DNA of 64,000 nucleotides from VFZN01 sp963709325. Its GTDB lineage: Bacteria > Acidobacteriota > Vicinamibacteria > Vicinamibacterales > UBA2999. The notes under the pieces are model-generated. The model was not told where the DNA came from. It saw nothing but the letters and a program-made list of their open reading frames with translations, and did not search any database. This document shows, piece after piece, positions 25,351-33,219 of the stretch (its first letter is position 1; every line of letters starts with the position of its first letter). The DNA is taken from the NCBI GenBank assembly GCA_963709325.1, contig CAVPVV010000003.1:1736001-1800000 (forward strand), given 5' to 3'. Position numbers and translations under genes: made by a program.

Positions 25351-27012
25351 GTGCTGACCCGGATCGCGATCGGGCTTTTGATGCTGGCGTCGGTGGTTAC
25401 GGCGCAGGAACGGCAGGTGCCGGCGCCGCCGGCGGCGAGCACGTATCTCGTCTTCCTCATGCAGCGCCCCGTCGGACGCGAGGAAGTCGTAGTCCTCAAT
25501 GACGCCGAGGGATGGCTGGTCCGGGGATCCAGTCAGCTCGGCGTGCCGGTCGAGGTCACCACCCGCCATGCCGAGGTGCGCTACGACAACGCATGGCACC
25601 CGCGCTCGCTCATTGTCGAAGGCATCGTCGGCGGCGACGAAGTGCGCATCAAGACGACGTTCGCCAACGGATCAGCGGTCAGCGAGATCACCACCAGAGG
25701 CGAGACACAGCAGAAGACGGACCGCGTCGCCGAGGACGCGGTGGTCCTGCCCAACACCTTCCTGGGCTCCTACGCAGCGCTGGCGCGACGCCTGCCGGGG
25801 CTCACCGCGAACGCGGAAATCAGGGCGTACATCGCCCCCCAGGCCGAAATCCCGATTCGCATCGTCGCGGTGTCCGGTGAGCGGATCGAGACGGCGCGGG
25901 AAGCCATTACAGCCAGCCGGTACTCGTTGAAGATCCTCAATCCCGGACCGCCGGGCGAGCTCGACGCGACCCTCTGGACCGACGATCGCGGCCAACTCCT
26001 GCGCATCCATATCCCGGCGCAGCAACTCGAACTGGTCCGGGACGACATCGCATCGTCGGCAACGCGAACCACCGCATTCTCGCTGCCCGGCGACGAACGG
26101 GTGACCATACCGTCTTCCGGGTTCAACATCGCCGGGACACTGACGAAGCCTTCAGGCGGCGCCGGACGGCTGCCGGCCGTCGTGCTGATCGCAGGCTCCG
26201 GGCAGACCGATCGGGACGAGACGGTCGCCGGCATCCCGGTGTTCGGCCATCTCGCGCGGGGGTTGGCCGAGGCCGGCTTTGTCGTGGTGCGCTACGACAA
26301 GCGCGGGGTCGGGCAAAGCGGCGGACGCGCGGAGTCGGCGACGCTGTCTGATTTCGCGGAGGACGCGCGCGCTGTCTTGCGATGGCTGGAGCGGCGTCCC
26401 GAAGTGGACAAGGACCGCCTTGCGGCGCTCGGGCACAGCGAAGGCGCCGCGGTGGCGATGCTATTGGCCTCGCGCGAGAAGCGCGTGAAGGCGGCGGTGC
26501 TCGTCGCCGGGCCGGGCACCACCGGCGCGGATCTGATCCTCGAGCAGCAACGCCATCAACTCGACGTGATGAAAGTGGACAGCACCGACCGGGCCGCGAA
26601 AATCGCGCTCCAGGAGCAGATCCACGCGGCGGTGTTGAAGGGGTCGGGCTGGGAGGGAGTGCCCGACCAGATGCGCCGCGCCGCCGATACGCCGTGGTTT
26701 CAGAGCCTGCTGTCGTTCGACCCTGCGAAGGTGATGAAGGATGTCGAACAGCCTCTGCTGGTCGTCCAGGGCGAGCTCGACACCCAGGTGCCGCCGCACC
26801 ACGCGGACAAGCTGGTCGCGCTGGCGGAAGCACGCAGGAAGAACCCTGGCGTGCAGCTGATGAAGGTGCCGGGCATCAACCACCTGCTGGTACCGGCCAA
26901 GACCGGCGAGGTCTCTGAATACGGGTCGCTGCGCGATGCCGAGGTCGCGCCATCGGTACCAGCCGGCATCGGAGCCTGGCTCGCGAAAACCCTCGGAGCG
27001 GCCAGGAAGTAA
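25351..27012 (+). CDS. Secreted alpha/beta hydrolase with N-terminal beta domain
   Basis: A 553-residue exported serine hydrolase. A signal peptide ends in VVTAQE; residues of about 30-240 form a beta-rich N-terminal domain of the kind seen before secreted serine aminopeptidase-like hydrolases. The hydrolase fold follows: the oxyanion stretch LIAGSGQTDRDE, the nucleophile elbow GHSEGAAVAM, the acid in VVQGELDTQVPPHHA and the catalytic His in GINHLLVPA. It probably cleaves a peptide or ester in the periplasm. GTG at 25351 gives a clean signal peptide; GTG at 25330 would add seven residues. Confidence 0.8.
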   Translation: MLTRIAIGLLMLASVVTAQERQVPAPPAASTYLVFLMQRPVGREEVVVLNDAEGWLVRGSSQLGVPVEVTTRHAEVRYDNAWHPRSLIVEGIVGGDEVRIKTTFANGSAVSEITTRGETQQKTDRVAEDAVVLPNTFLGSYAALARRLPGLTANAEIRAYIAPQAEIPIRIVAVSGERIETAREAITASRYSLKILNPGPPGELDATLWTDDRGQLLRIHIPAQQLELVRDDIASSATRTTAFSLPGDERVTIPSSGFNIAGTLTKPSGGAGRLPAVVLIAGSGQTDRDETVAGIPVFGHLARGLAEAGFVVVRYDKRGVGQSGGRAESATLSDFAEDARAVLRWLERRPEVDKDRLAALGHSEGAAVAMLLASREKRVKAAVLVAGPGTTGADLILEQQRHQLDVMKVDSTDRAAKIALQEQIHAAVLKGSGWEGVPDQMRRAADTPWFQSLLSFDPAKVMKDVEQPLLVVQGELDTQVPPHHADKLVALAEARRKNPGVQLMKVPGINHLLVPAKTGEVSEYGSLRDAEVAPSVPAGIGAWLAKTLGAARK

Positions 27013-27022
27013 CCCAACGGTC

Positions 27023-29740
27023 CTACAGACGCTGCCACATTTCGTCGACGATGGATCTCAGGCGGCCGGCCGCATCCTGGTAGGACTCGCCATCGGCGAA
27101 CTGAATCGGGTCCCCGAACTCGATTCGAACCCGCGAGCGGCTCCAGGGCAGGACGCCTCGCCAGTTGAACGACCGACCGCGCGGCCACACCTCGTACGCG
27201 CCCTTCAGCGCCACCGGAATGACCGGCACCTCAAGGTGCCGCGACAGAATTGGCGCGCCCTTCTTGAAGCGCTTGACGGTGCCGTCGATCGACCGCTCCC
27301 CTTCCGGAAACAGGATCAGCACCTTGCCGTGCGCCAGGCCGAACGCGCCGGCCTTCATCGCCGGCACCAGGTTGGAGTCGGGATCGACCGGCACGCAGTG
27401 GACCTTGCGCGCGACCCACGCCATGAGCGGCGTCTCGAAGTACTCGACCGCGCCGACGAAGAACATGCGCGCAAGCGTCCGGTAGGGCAACACCGCGCAC
27501 ACGAAGAACGGATCGACGTAGCTCTGGTGATTGGGACAGATCAGGAACGCGCCCTTCTTCGGCACCCTGTCCAGGCCGCTGACCTCGATCCGGCCGATGA
27601 GCCGTGGAAGCAGACGTCCGACCACGAAGAGGATCGGTTCGAGCAGCGGCCTCGGTTGCAGCAGCCGGCTCAAGACCGGGTCCGATTCCGGCGGCAGCTC
27701 GGTCAGCAGGACCGTCCACGATTGATCCGTGACAACGCGTTGGTTCGTTGGGCCTGGCGACGAGTCGGCGCCCGGCCGGACCGCGTCGACCAGCTGACCG
27801 AGCGTGAGGAGCTGGTGCGCCTGTTCCTCCGGGACGCGGATGCCGAACTCCTGCTCCAGGTCGGTCAGCAGCTCGACGCGCTCCATCGAGTCGAGGCCGA
27901 GATCCAGCTCGAGGTTGGCCGACTGCCGCAGGGCGGATTCCTCCACGCCGCGCCGGAGCGCGATCGCCAGAGAGGCTGCGACGTGCGGATCGTTCCGCCA
28001 CGACTCGTCTTCGGCAGACGCCTCCGGCATTCTTGCCGCGGCGCTCCCCTGCTTCAGCCGCCGCACGATCTCATGCCGCTTCAGCTTCCCCGTCGTCGTC
28101 CGCGGCAGCGGCTCGAACGAGACTTCGTAGCCGAGCACGCGTTTGTAGGACGGCAGGCTGGCGCCGAGCCCCTCGAGCTCGAAACGCAGGATCTCACCCG
28201 CGTTCACGATCTTCTTCGCGCGAAGCACGTCCATGTCAGGAACGACCACGGCATACAGCCGGTCGCCGTCCAGCCCGCCGTCGCCGCCCGTGGTCGTGAC
28301 GCAGATCTCCTTCACGAACGGCGACGTCCGGTAATGGGCCTCGATCTCCTCGGGGTAGAGGTTCTTGCCGTTGGCAAGGACGATGATTTCCTTCTTGCGA
28401 CCGGTGATCGTGACGCGGCCGTGTGCGTCGACGCGGCCGAGATCGCCGGTGAGGAACCACCCGTCGCGCATGACCGCGGCGGTCGCGTCGGGGCGGTTGA
28501 AGTAGCCCTTCATCACGAGCGGCCCGCGAATCGCGATCTCGCCGTCGAGACCGTCGCCTTCCGGCGGCAGGATTCGGAGCTCGGTGCCCGGCAAGGGACG
28601 GCCGACGGTGTCGATGTGAGCGTCATCGGGCGTGTTGATGGTCGCCGCGCCGCTCGTTTCGGTAAGGCCGTATGCCTGGAGGATGGTGAAGCCGAGCGCG
28701 TAGAGGTCCCGGCCGACCGCGGGGTCGAACCTCGATCCGCCGGTAACGAACAGGCGCATCTGCCGGCCCATGAGGGCGTGGACCCGGCCGAAGAAGACCG
28801 GCCCGATGTTGATGCCAAGCCGGCGGGCGCGGAAGCTGGTGGCCAGCATCGCGCGGAACAGCCGCGTGGCGAACGGGCCGCGCTTCTCCACCTCGCGCGT
28901 GATCCGCTCGTGAATCAGGTAGAAGAACTGCGGCACGCACGCGAAGATGGTGATCTGCCGATCCGACAGCGCCCGGACCAACTCCTGCGAGCTGAGCGTC
29001 TCGAGATAGACGACGCGCGCGCCGACGGCGAAGGGCAGCAGCAGGTTTGCCAGCTGCGCGAGCGAGTGGAAGAGCGGCAGCACGCCGAGGATGCTGTCGT
29101 CGGCGCCGACGGTCAGCACCGCGAACGCCGCGTCGCGCTCGGCGATCAGGTTGGCGTGCGAAAGCACGACCCCCTTCGGGTCCGAAGTCGTCCCCGACGT
29201 GTAGAGAATCACGGCGGTGGTCGCGCCGTCCTCCGATCGGCCGGCCTCCGCGGCCGCTGCGTCAACGGCCTCTCCTGAGGGGGCCGTATGGATGTCGAAG
29301 AGGAGGGGGTTCGCGGGGTTCGCGGGGTTCGCGGGGTTCGCGGGGTTCGCGAGGTTCTCGGGGTTCGCGAGGTTCGCGATCGCCTCGGTCGCAACCGCTT
29401 CGAGCCGCCCGTTCGTGAACAGCACCTTCGCGCCGGCCTCGCGCAGGATGGTAGCCACCTGCGCGGCGTTGTAGTTGGTGTCGAACGGGACGACCGTCGC
29501 TCCGACGGCGAGGATGGCCAGGTAGGCGGCGCACCAGTGGGCGTCGTTGTGGGCGAGGATCGCGCAGCGATCGCCGGGAACGACTCCCGCGCGAATCAGG
29601 CCACCTGCTCGATCGATTGCCAGCTTGTGCAGGTCCCGATAGCTGAATCGATCGAGCCCGTCCTTCCGCTGGACCTCGACCGCCGTGCGCTCGCCGAACC
29701 GGCTGACGGTCTCCTCGAAGATGCGATACAGGTTCGCCAA
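27023..29740 (-). CDS. Acyl-CoA/ACP ligase - acyl carrier protein - acyltransferase fusion
   Basis: A 905-residue three-domain lipid enzyme. Residues 1-560 form an AMP-binding acyl ligase with the phosphate loop YTSGTTSDPKG near 182, the YGLTETSG motif and GDLGRVDAHGR. Residues 580-660 form an acyl carrier domain with the phosphopantetheine site GLDSMERVEL near 616. Residues 700-905 are a PlsC-type acyltransferase with NHQSYVD (HX4D) near 736 and FPEGERS. The enzyme could activate a fatty acid, hold it on its own carrier and transfer it to a lysophospholipid or glycerol phosphate. An Ala-Asn-Pro repeat at about residues 121-145 is encoded by a DNA nonamer array. A heptamer array lies upstream of the start. 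Confidence 0.85.
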   Translation of the reverse strand: MANLYRIFEETVSRFGERTAVEVQRKDGLDRFSYRDLHKLAIDRAGGLIRAGVVPGDRCAILAHNDAHWCAAYLAILAVGATVVPFDTNYNAAQVATILREAGAKVLFTNGRLEAVATEAIANLANPENLANPANPANPANPANPLLFDIHTAPSGEAVDAAAAEAGRSEDGATTAVILYTSGTTSDPKGVVLSHANLIAERDAAFAVLTVGADDSILGVLPLFHSLAQLANLLLPFAVGARVVYLETLSSQELVRALSDRQITIFACVPQFFYLIHERITREVEKRGPFATRLFRAMLATSFRARRLGINIGPVFFGRVHALMGRQMRLFVTGGSRFDPAVGRDLYALGFTILQAYGLTETSGAATINTPDDAHIDTVGRPLPGTELRILPPEGDGLDGEIAIRGPLVMKGYFNRPDATAAVMRDGWFLTGDLGRVDAHGRVTITGRKKEIIVLANGKNLYPEEIEAHYRTSPFVKEICVTTTGGDGGLDGDRLYAVVVPDMDVLRAKKIVNAGEILRFELEGLGASLPSYKRVLGYEVSFEPLPRTTTGKLKRHEIVRRLKQGSAAARMPEASAEDESWRNDPHVAASLAIALRRGVEESALRQSANLELDLGLDSMERVELLTDLEQEFGIRVPEEQAHQLLTLGQLVDAVRPGADSSPGPTNQRVVTDQSWTVLLTELPPESDPVLSRLLQPRPLLEPILFVVGRLLPRLIGRIEVSGLDRVPKKGAFLICPNHQSYVDPFFVCAVLPYRTLARMFFVGAVEYFETPLMAWVARKVHCVPVDPDSNLVPAMKAGAFGLAHGKVLILFPEGERSIDGTVKRFKKGAPILSRHLEVPVIPVALKGAYEVWPRGRSFNWRGVLPWSRSRVRIEFGDPIQFADGESYQDAAGRLRSIVDEMWQRL
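29307..29379. repeat. In-frame nonamer repeat GCGAACCYC inside the acyl-ligase gene
   Basis: Eight units of GCGAACCYC or GAGAACCYC on the minus (coding) strand, read as repeated Ala-Asn-Pro or Glu-Asn-Leu in a loop of the AMP-binding domain. The same nonamer occurs at 40223-40294 in a different relative frame. Confidence 0.9.
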
Positions 29741-29759
29741 GCGACGGGGAAGACAGTAT

Positions 29760-29855
29760 CAGGCTTCAGGCTTCGGGCTCCAGGCTCGAGTCAGAGCTCT
29801 TGTCCCGCGGACAGCGTGACAGCGATCTTTTCCTGAAGCCTGAAGCCTGAGGCCT
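29760..29855. repeat. Inverted heptamer arrays upstream of the acyl-ligase gene
   Basis: Left arm of GGCTTCA/GGCTCCA units (29760-29788) and right arm of the reverse complement (TGAAGCC, 29832-29855) with about 43 nt between. It fills part of the 346-nt gap between the acyl-ligase start and the hsp20 start; apart from this and the sigma-54-like site I see nothing else in that gap. Confidence 0.8.
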
Positions 29856-29976
29856 CGTCTAAGGCCGCCGAAAGCCCGGCGCCGAGGGACCGACGCCACC
29901 GGGGCCGCACTGACGGTGGATCGACAGTGCGGCTGCAGGCGCGTCAAAAACCGGCGCGATCGGCGGGCTCTGGCGC

Positions 29977-29992
29977 TGGCAGGGTTGATGCA
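29977..29992 (+). promoter_or_regulatory. Candidate sigma-54 promoter of hsp20
   Basis: TGGCAGGGTTGATGCA has the GG-N10-GC spacing of the -24/-12 element and matches the TGGCA and GCA ends of the consensus. It lies 94 nt before the hsp20 start. A sigma-54 activator is encoded at 53 kb, but no link is shown. Confidence 0.35.
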
Positions 29993-30086
29993 CCGTTGTT
30001 CAGTGTCTCTCGGCGAGCCGGCCCTGGCAGCCGAAATTCCTTTCATACCCGGGCCGGCTCGCGCGCAGGGACAGGAGGGTGTGGCA

Positions 30087-30548
30087 ATGACCGCGCTCCT
30101 CGAAAAGCCAGTCATGAAAGCTCGCAAGCTCGGTCTGTTCGACCAACTGCGCGAGGAAATGGATCGCATGTTCGACGTTCCGACTCCGAGATTCGGTCTC
30201 GCGCCGTGGCGTGAGGTGGCGTTCGTGCCGCCGATCGAAATCGAGGAGAAGGACAACACGCTCTTCGTCAAGGCAGATCTGCCGGGGATGAAGAAGGAGC
30301 ACGTGAAGGTGGAAGTGGCCCCGGAAGGCGTCACCATCGTCGGCGAGCGCAAGGAGGAAAAGGAGGAGAAGAAGGAAGGGTACTTCAGGACCGAGCGGCT
30401 CTATGGCAGCTTCGAGCGCTTCGTTCCTCTGCCCGATGGCGCCGTATTCGACAAGGCGTGTGCCGAGTTCAAGGACGGCGTGCTGACGGTGACCGTTCCT
30501 CTGGGCAACGTGCCAAAGCCGGAGGCGAAGACCCTGTCGATTACGTGA
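30087..30548 (+). CDS. Hsp20/alpha-crystallin family small heat shock protein
   Basis: A 153-residue ATP-independent chaperone that binds unfolding proteins. The alpha-crystallin domain runs from about 50 to 145, with FVKADLPGMKKEHVKVEV, the acidic/basic EEKEEKKEGYF loop, RLYGSFERFVPLP and the A-x-x-x-DGVLTVTVP signature. The start at 30087 has GGAGG 8 nt upstream. A candidate sigma-54 site lies about 95 nt before the start codon. The stop codon TGA is part of a short CGTGACGTGACACGTGAG repeat that leads into a hairpin. Confidence 0.92.
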   Translation: MTALLEKPVMKARKLGLFDQLREEMDRMFDVPTPRFGLAPWREVAFVPPIEIEEKDNTLFVKADLPGMKKEHVKVEVAPEGVTIVGERKEEKEEKKEGYFRTERLYGSFERFVPLPDGAVFDKACAEFKDGVLTVTVPLGNVPKPEAKTLSIT

Positions 30549-30556
30549 CGTGACAC

Positions 30557-30576
30557 GTGAGAAGCCAGCTTCTCAC
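30557..30576. terminator. Hairpin after hsp20
   Basis: GTGAGAAG and CTTCTCAC pair perfectly around a CCAG loop, 9 nt after the hsp20 stop codon. No T-run follows. The arm sequence GTGAGAAG recurs at the kbl stop codon (31890-31905). Confidence 0.4.
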
Positions 30577-30657
30577 ACGAACGGCAAGATGGCGGCGCGG
30601 CGGCCAGCCGTCCACGGGAAGGGGACACCCGATGGGCGGAAGCCGCCGCGCCGCCTG

Positions 30658-30663
30658 TACAAT
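30658..30663 (+). promoter_or_regulatory. -10-like box of kbl
   Basis: TACAAT ends 6 nt before the ATG. No good -35 box is seen and no ribosome site is present. Confidence 0.35.
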
Positions 30664-30669
30664 CGCTCG

Positions 30670-31893
30670 ATGTCTCTCGACAAACTGAACGCGAGCCTCG
30701 TGCGCGACGTCGCCGAGCTCGAACGGGAAGGCCGCGCCAAGGCCCCCGAACGCATCATCGTCGACTACCTGCCGGCGTCCGGAAACCGCGGGCCGCGCTA
30801 CAAGCTGCAGGGAAGCGACGGCGAGTTCCTCCGGATGAACGCGAACAGCTACCTTTCGCTGTCGCACCATCCGGGGATGATGCACGCCGCGGATCACGCC
30901 GCCCGTGTCTTCGGGACCGGTCCTGGCGCCGTCCGCTTCATCGACGGCACCTCGATCCACCACGTGGCGCTGGAGCAGCGGATCGCGGCGTTCACCGGGC
31001 GGCCCGCCGCCAAGGCGTTCAATTCGGCCTACACGACCGTCCTCGGCACCGCGATTACGCTCTCCGGTCCGGACACGTACTGGATCGGCGACGAGCTGAA
31101 CCACAACTGCATCATCCGGGCGATGCGCATCGCCAACATCCCGAGCGATCGACGATCGATCTTCGCGCACAATCGCGCCGACGATCTGGCGACGAAGCTG
31201 GAGGCCGTGCCGGCCGGCATCGGCCGGGTCATCGTCATCTTCGACGGCATCTTCAGCATGCGCGGCGACGCCGCGCCGCTGAAGGAGCTGCTGGCGGCGA
31301 CCGCGGCCCACGAGCACCGCTTCCGTGACGGCGTCATCACGATGATGGATGACTCGCACGGCATCGGCGCCTACGGTGTCACCGGCCGTGGCACCGAGGA
31401 ACACGCCGGCGCTCAGGTTGACGTGCTGATCGGCACGTTCGGCAAGGCCTTCGGCGTCAACGGAGGCTTCGTCGCCGCCAGCCCCGAGCTGGTCGAGGCC
31501 GTGCGGCAGAAGTCGGACACCTACATCTACACGAATCCGCTGGGCGCGGCCGACTGCGCCGCCGCGGTGATGGCCATCGAGATCGCCGACAGCCATGAGG
31601 GACGCGAGCGGCTCGCCAACCTCGCGGCCCGCACCAAACAGTTCCGCTCCGGCCTCGAGGCGCTCGGCCTGGAGTCGATCCCGGGGCCGCACCCGGTCGT
31701 GCCGCTGTTGGTACGCAGCACCGACAAGGTGCGAGCCATGGTACGAGGCCTCTTCGAGCGCGAGATTCTCGCCGTCGGCCTGACGTTTCCGGTGGTGCCG
31801 AAAGGGGACGAGACGATCCGCTTCCAGATCAACGCCGCCCACACCGAGGGGGACGTCGCCCAGGTACTGCGGGCGCTCCGGGAGTTGAAGTGA
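30670..31893 (+). CDS. kbl: Glycine C-acetyltransferase / alpha-oxoamine synthase (Kbl-like)
   Basis: A 407-residue PLP enzyme of the alpha-oxoamine synthase group, which condenses an amino acid with an acyl-CoA. The PLP lysine is in GTFGKAFGVNGGF near residue 265; the MMDDSHGIGAYG strand, FNSAYTTVLG and LNANSYL-like NANSYLSLSHHP N terminus are typical of 2-amino-3-ketobutyrate CoA ligase and related enzymes. Serine palmitoyltransferase or BioF cannot be fully excluded. A TACAAT box ends 6 nt before the ATG and there is no ribosome site, so translation may be leaderless. The stop codon sits in a GTGAGAA repeat and overlaps the next start. Confidence 0.8.
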   Translation: MSLDKLNASLVRDVAELEREGRAKAPERIIVDYLPASGNRGPRYKLQGSDGEFLRMNANSYLSLSHHPGMMHAADHAARVFGTGPGAVRFIDGTSIHHVALEQRIAAFTGRPAAKAFNSAYTTVLGTAITLSGPDTYWIGDELNHNCIIRAMRIANIPSDRRSIFAHNRADDLATKLEAVPAGIGRVIVIFDGIFSMRGDAAPLKELLAATAAHEHRFRDGVITMMDDSHGIGAYGVTGRGTEEHAGAQVDVLIGTFGKAFGVNGGFVAASPELVEAVRQKSDTYIYTNPLGAADCAAAVMAIEIADSHEGRERLANLAARTKQFRSGLEALGLESIPGPHPVVPLLVRSTDKVRAMVRGLFEREILAVGLTFPVVPKGDETIRFQINAAHTEGDVAQVLRALRELK

Positions 31894-32559
31894 GAAGTGA
31901 GAAGCCGTTGCGAGGAGTGCGGCTGGCGCTCGCGGCGCTGGCCCTGGCGATCGCACCAGTCGCAGCGCGCGCGCAGGAGCCGTCGCCATCGCCGGACACC
32001 GCTGGATCCCGCACCGGCATGGTCCGGGTCGGCCAGCCTGGCCGCCTACTTCATCCCGGACGACAGCGATTACCTGCAGCCGGCAATCGTCGCCGACCGC
32101 GGCTGGCTGCATCTCGAGGCTCGCTACAACTACGAGGCGCAGAAGACCGCGTCGTTCTGGGGCGGCGTGAACATCGAGCTCGGTGGCGAGCACGTGTCGC
32201 TGAGCCTCACCCCGATGTTCGGGGTGGTTACCGGCGACACCGATGGCATCGCCCCGGGGCTGCGCGTATTGCTCAGCACCTGGAAACTCGAGCTCTACAG
32301 CGAGTCGGAGTGGGTGTTCGACAGCGCCGACGAGACCGACAGCTTCTTCTACACCTGGAGCGAGTTCACGCTGCACCCGACCGACTGGCTACGGTTCGGA
32401 ACGGTCGCGCAACGGACGCGTGCCTATCAGACGGATCGCTACATCCAGCGGGGCCTGCTGGCGGGAGTGATGTGGCGGAACCTGTCGGTCACCTACCACC
32501 TCTTCGAGCCGTTCGCGTCGCAGAAGACGACGGTGGTCTCGGTGGGAATCGAATTCTGA
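31890..32559 (+). CDS. Outer-membrane beta-barrel-like protein, frameshifted
   Basis: An exported protein of unknown function. The first frame, from GTG 31890, encodes a signal peptide (LALAALALAIAPVAARAQEP). The mature part continues one frame later: AAYFIPDDSDYLQP, then alternating strands ending in TVVSVGIEF, with the C-terminal Phe typical of outer-membrane barrels. Removing one base near 32010-32035 gives one 222-residue protein. The GTG start overlaps the kbl stop (GTGA). No family was recognised; the strand pattern suggests a small barrel that senses or binds at the outer membrane. Confidence 0.6.
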
Positions 32560-32606
32560 AGGTCGATCACGAGATCACTAGATCGACCGATCTCCAGATT
32601 CGCCAT

Positions 32607-33053
32607 CTATTTGACCGGCTTCGACAGCGGCTCGCCTGGCTTGCTGATGATGACCACGGAAATGGTCGCGGGCTCCGTATCGCTCGCGTTGGCCGAGGTG
32701 CTGTGCACCGATCCCATCGGCTCGAAAAACGACTGTCCGGCTTCGAGCACCTTGCCGGGCTCTCCGTTGATCGCCCAGCGAATCTTGCCGCGCACCACGT
32801 AGCCGAAGGTCGGCCCGGGGTGCTGATGCGCCGCGCCGACGGAGCCGGGTGGATACGTCACCTCGAGCATGGTGCCCTGCCACCCCTCGAAGGCCGGCCC
32901 CAACGGCTGCGCCCCGAGCGGCTTCGACTGCGCCGCCGGCGCCGAACCCGCCTGCCCGCGCTCGGCAGCGAACGTCACCGAGGAGATCTCGCGTACCGTA
33001 ACCGCGCCCGCCAGCGCGCCAAGGCCTGCCTGCAACATTGAACGCCGATCCAT
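32607..33053 (-). CDS. Secreted cupin-domain protein
   Basis: A 148-residue protein with an N-terminal export signal (MDRRSMLQAGLGALAGAV, possibly Tat-like) and a single small cupin barrel. Metal-binding motif 1 is GAAHQHPGPTFGYVVRGKIRW and motif 2 is EAGQSFFEPMGSVHSTSAN, so three His ligands are visible. Such stand-alone cupins bind a metal and may act as dioxygenases, isomerases or binding proteins; nothing here fixes the reaction. It converges with the barrel-protein gene. Upstream it is separated from the MscS gene by a long heptamer repeat array. Confidence 0.8.
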   Translation of the reverse strand: MDRRSMLQAGLGALAGAVTVREISSVTFAAERGQAGSAPAAQSKPLGAQPLGPAFEGWQGTMLEVTYPPGSVGAAHQHPGPTFGYVVRGKIRWAINGEPGKVLEAGQSFFEPMGSVHSTSANASDTEPATISVVIISKPGEPLSKPVK

Positions 33054-33089
33054 GTACTACCTCCCCGCGCGGATGGTAGCACGCGCTCC

Positions 33090-33217
33090 TGGGTGCAGGG
33101 GTGGCAGGGCTGGCAGAGTGCAGGGGGCAGGGGGCAGGGGGCAGGGCCTGCCTTCTGCCTTCTGCCTTCTGCCTTCTGCCTTTTGCCTTCTGCCTTCTGC
33201 CCTTTTGCCTTCCGCCC
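33090..33217. repeat. Long repeat array between cupin and MscS genes
   Basis: About 130 bp: degenerate 9-bp GGTGCAGGG units, then GGGGCA heptamers, then at least nine TTCTGCC/TTTTGCC heptamers of opposite orientation, so the centre (GGGCAGGGCCTGCC) is an inverted repeat. On the minus strand the GAAGGCA units begin directly after the MscS stop codon. Confidence 0.88.
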
Positions 33218-33219
33218 TG

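Noticed and set aside
26936..29278. 780-codon open frame antisense to the acyl-ligase gene
   Set aside because: No recognisable domain, composition is Arg/Glu/Asp-rich as expected from antisense of GC-rich codons, and the opposite strand encodes clear conserved domains.
33090..33217. Possible CRISPR array
   Set aside because: Units are 7 bp with no spacers; simple tandem repeats.
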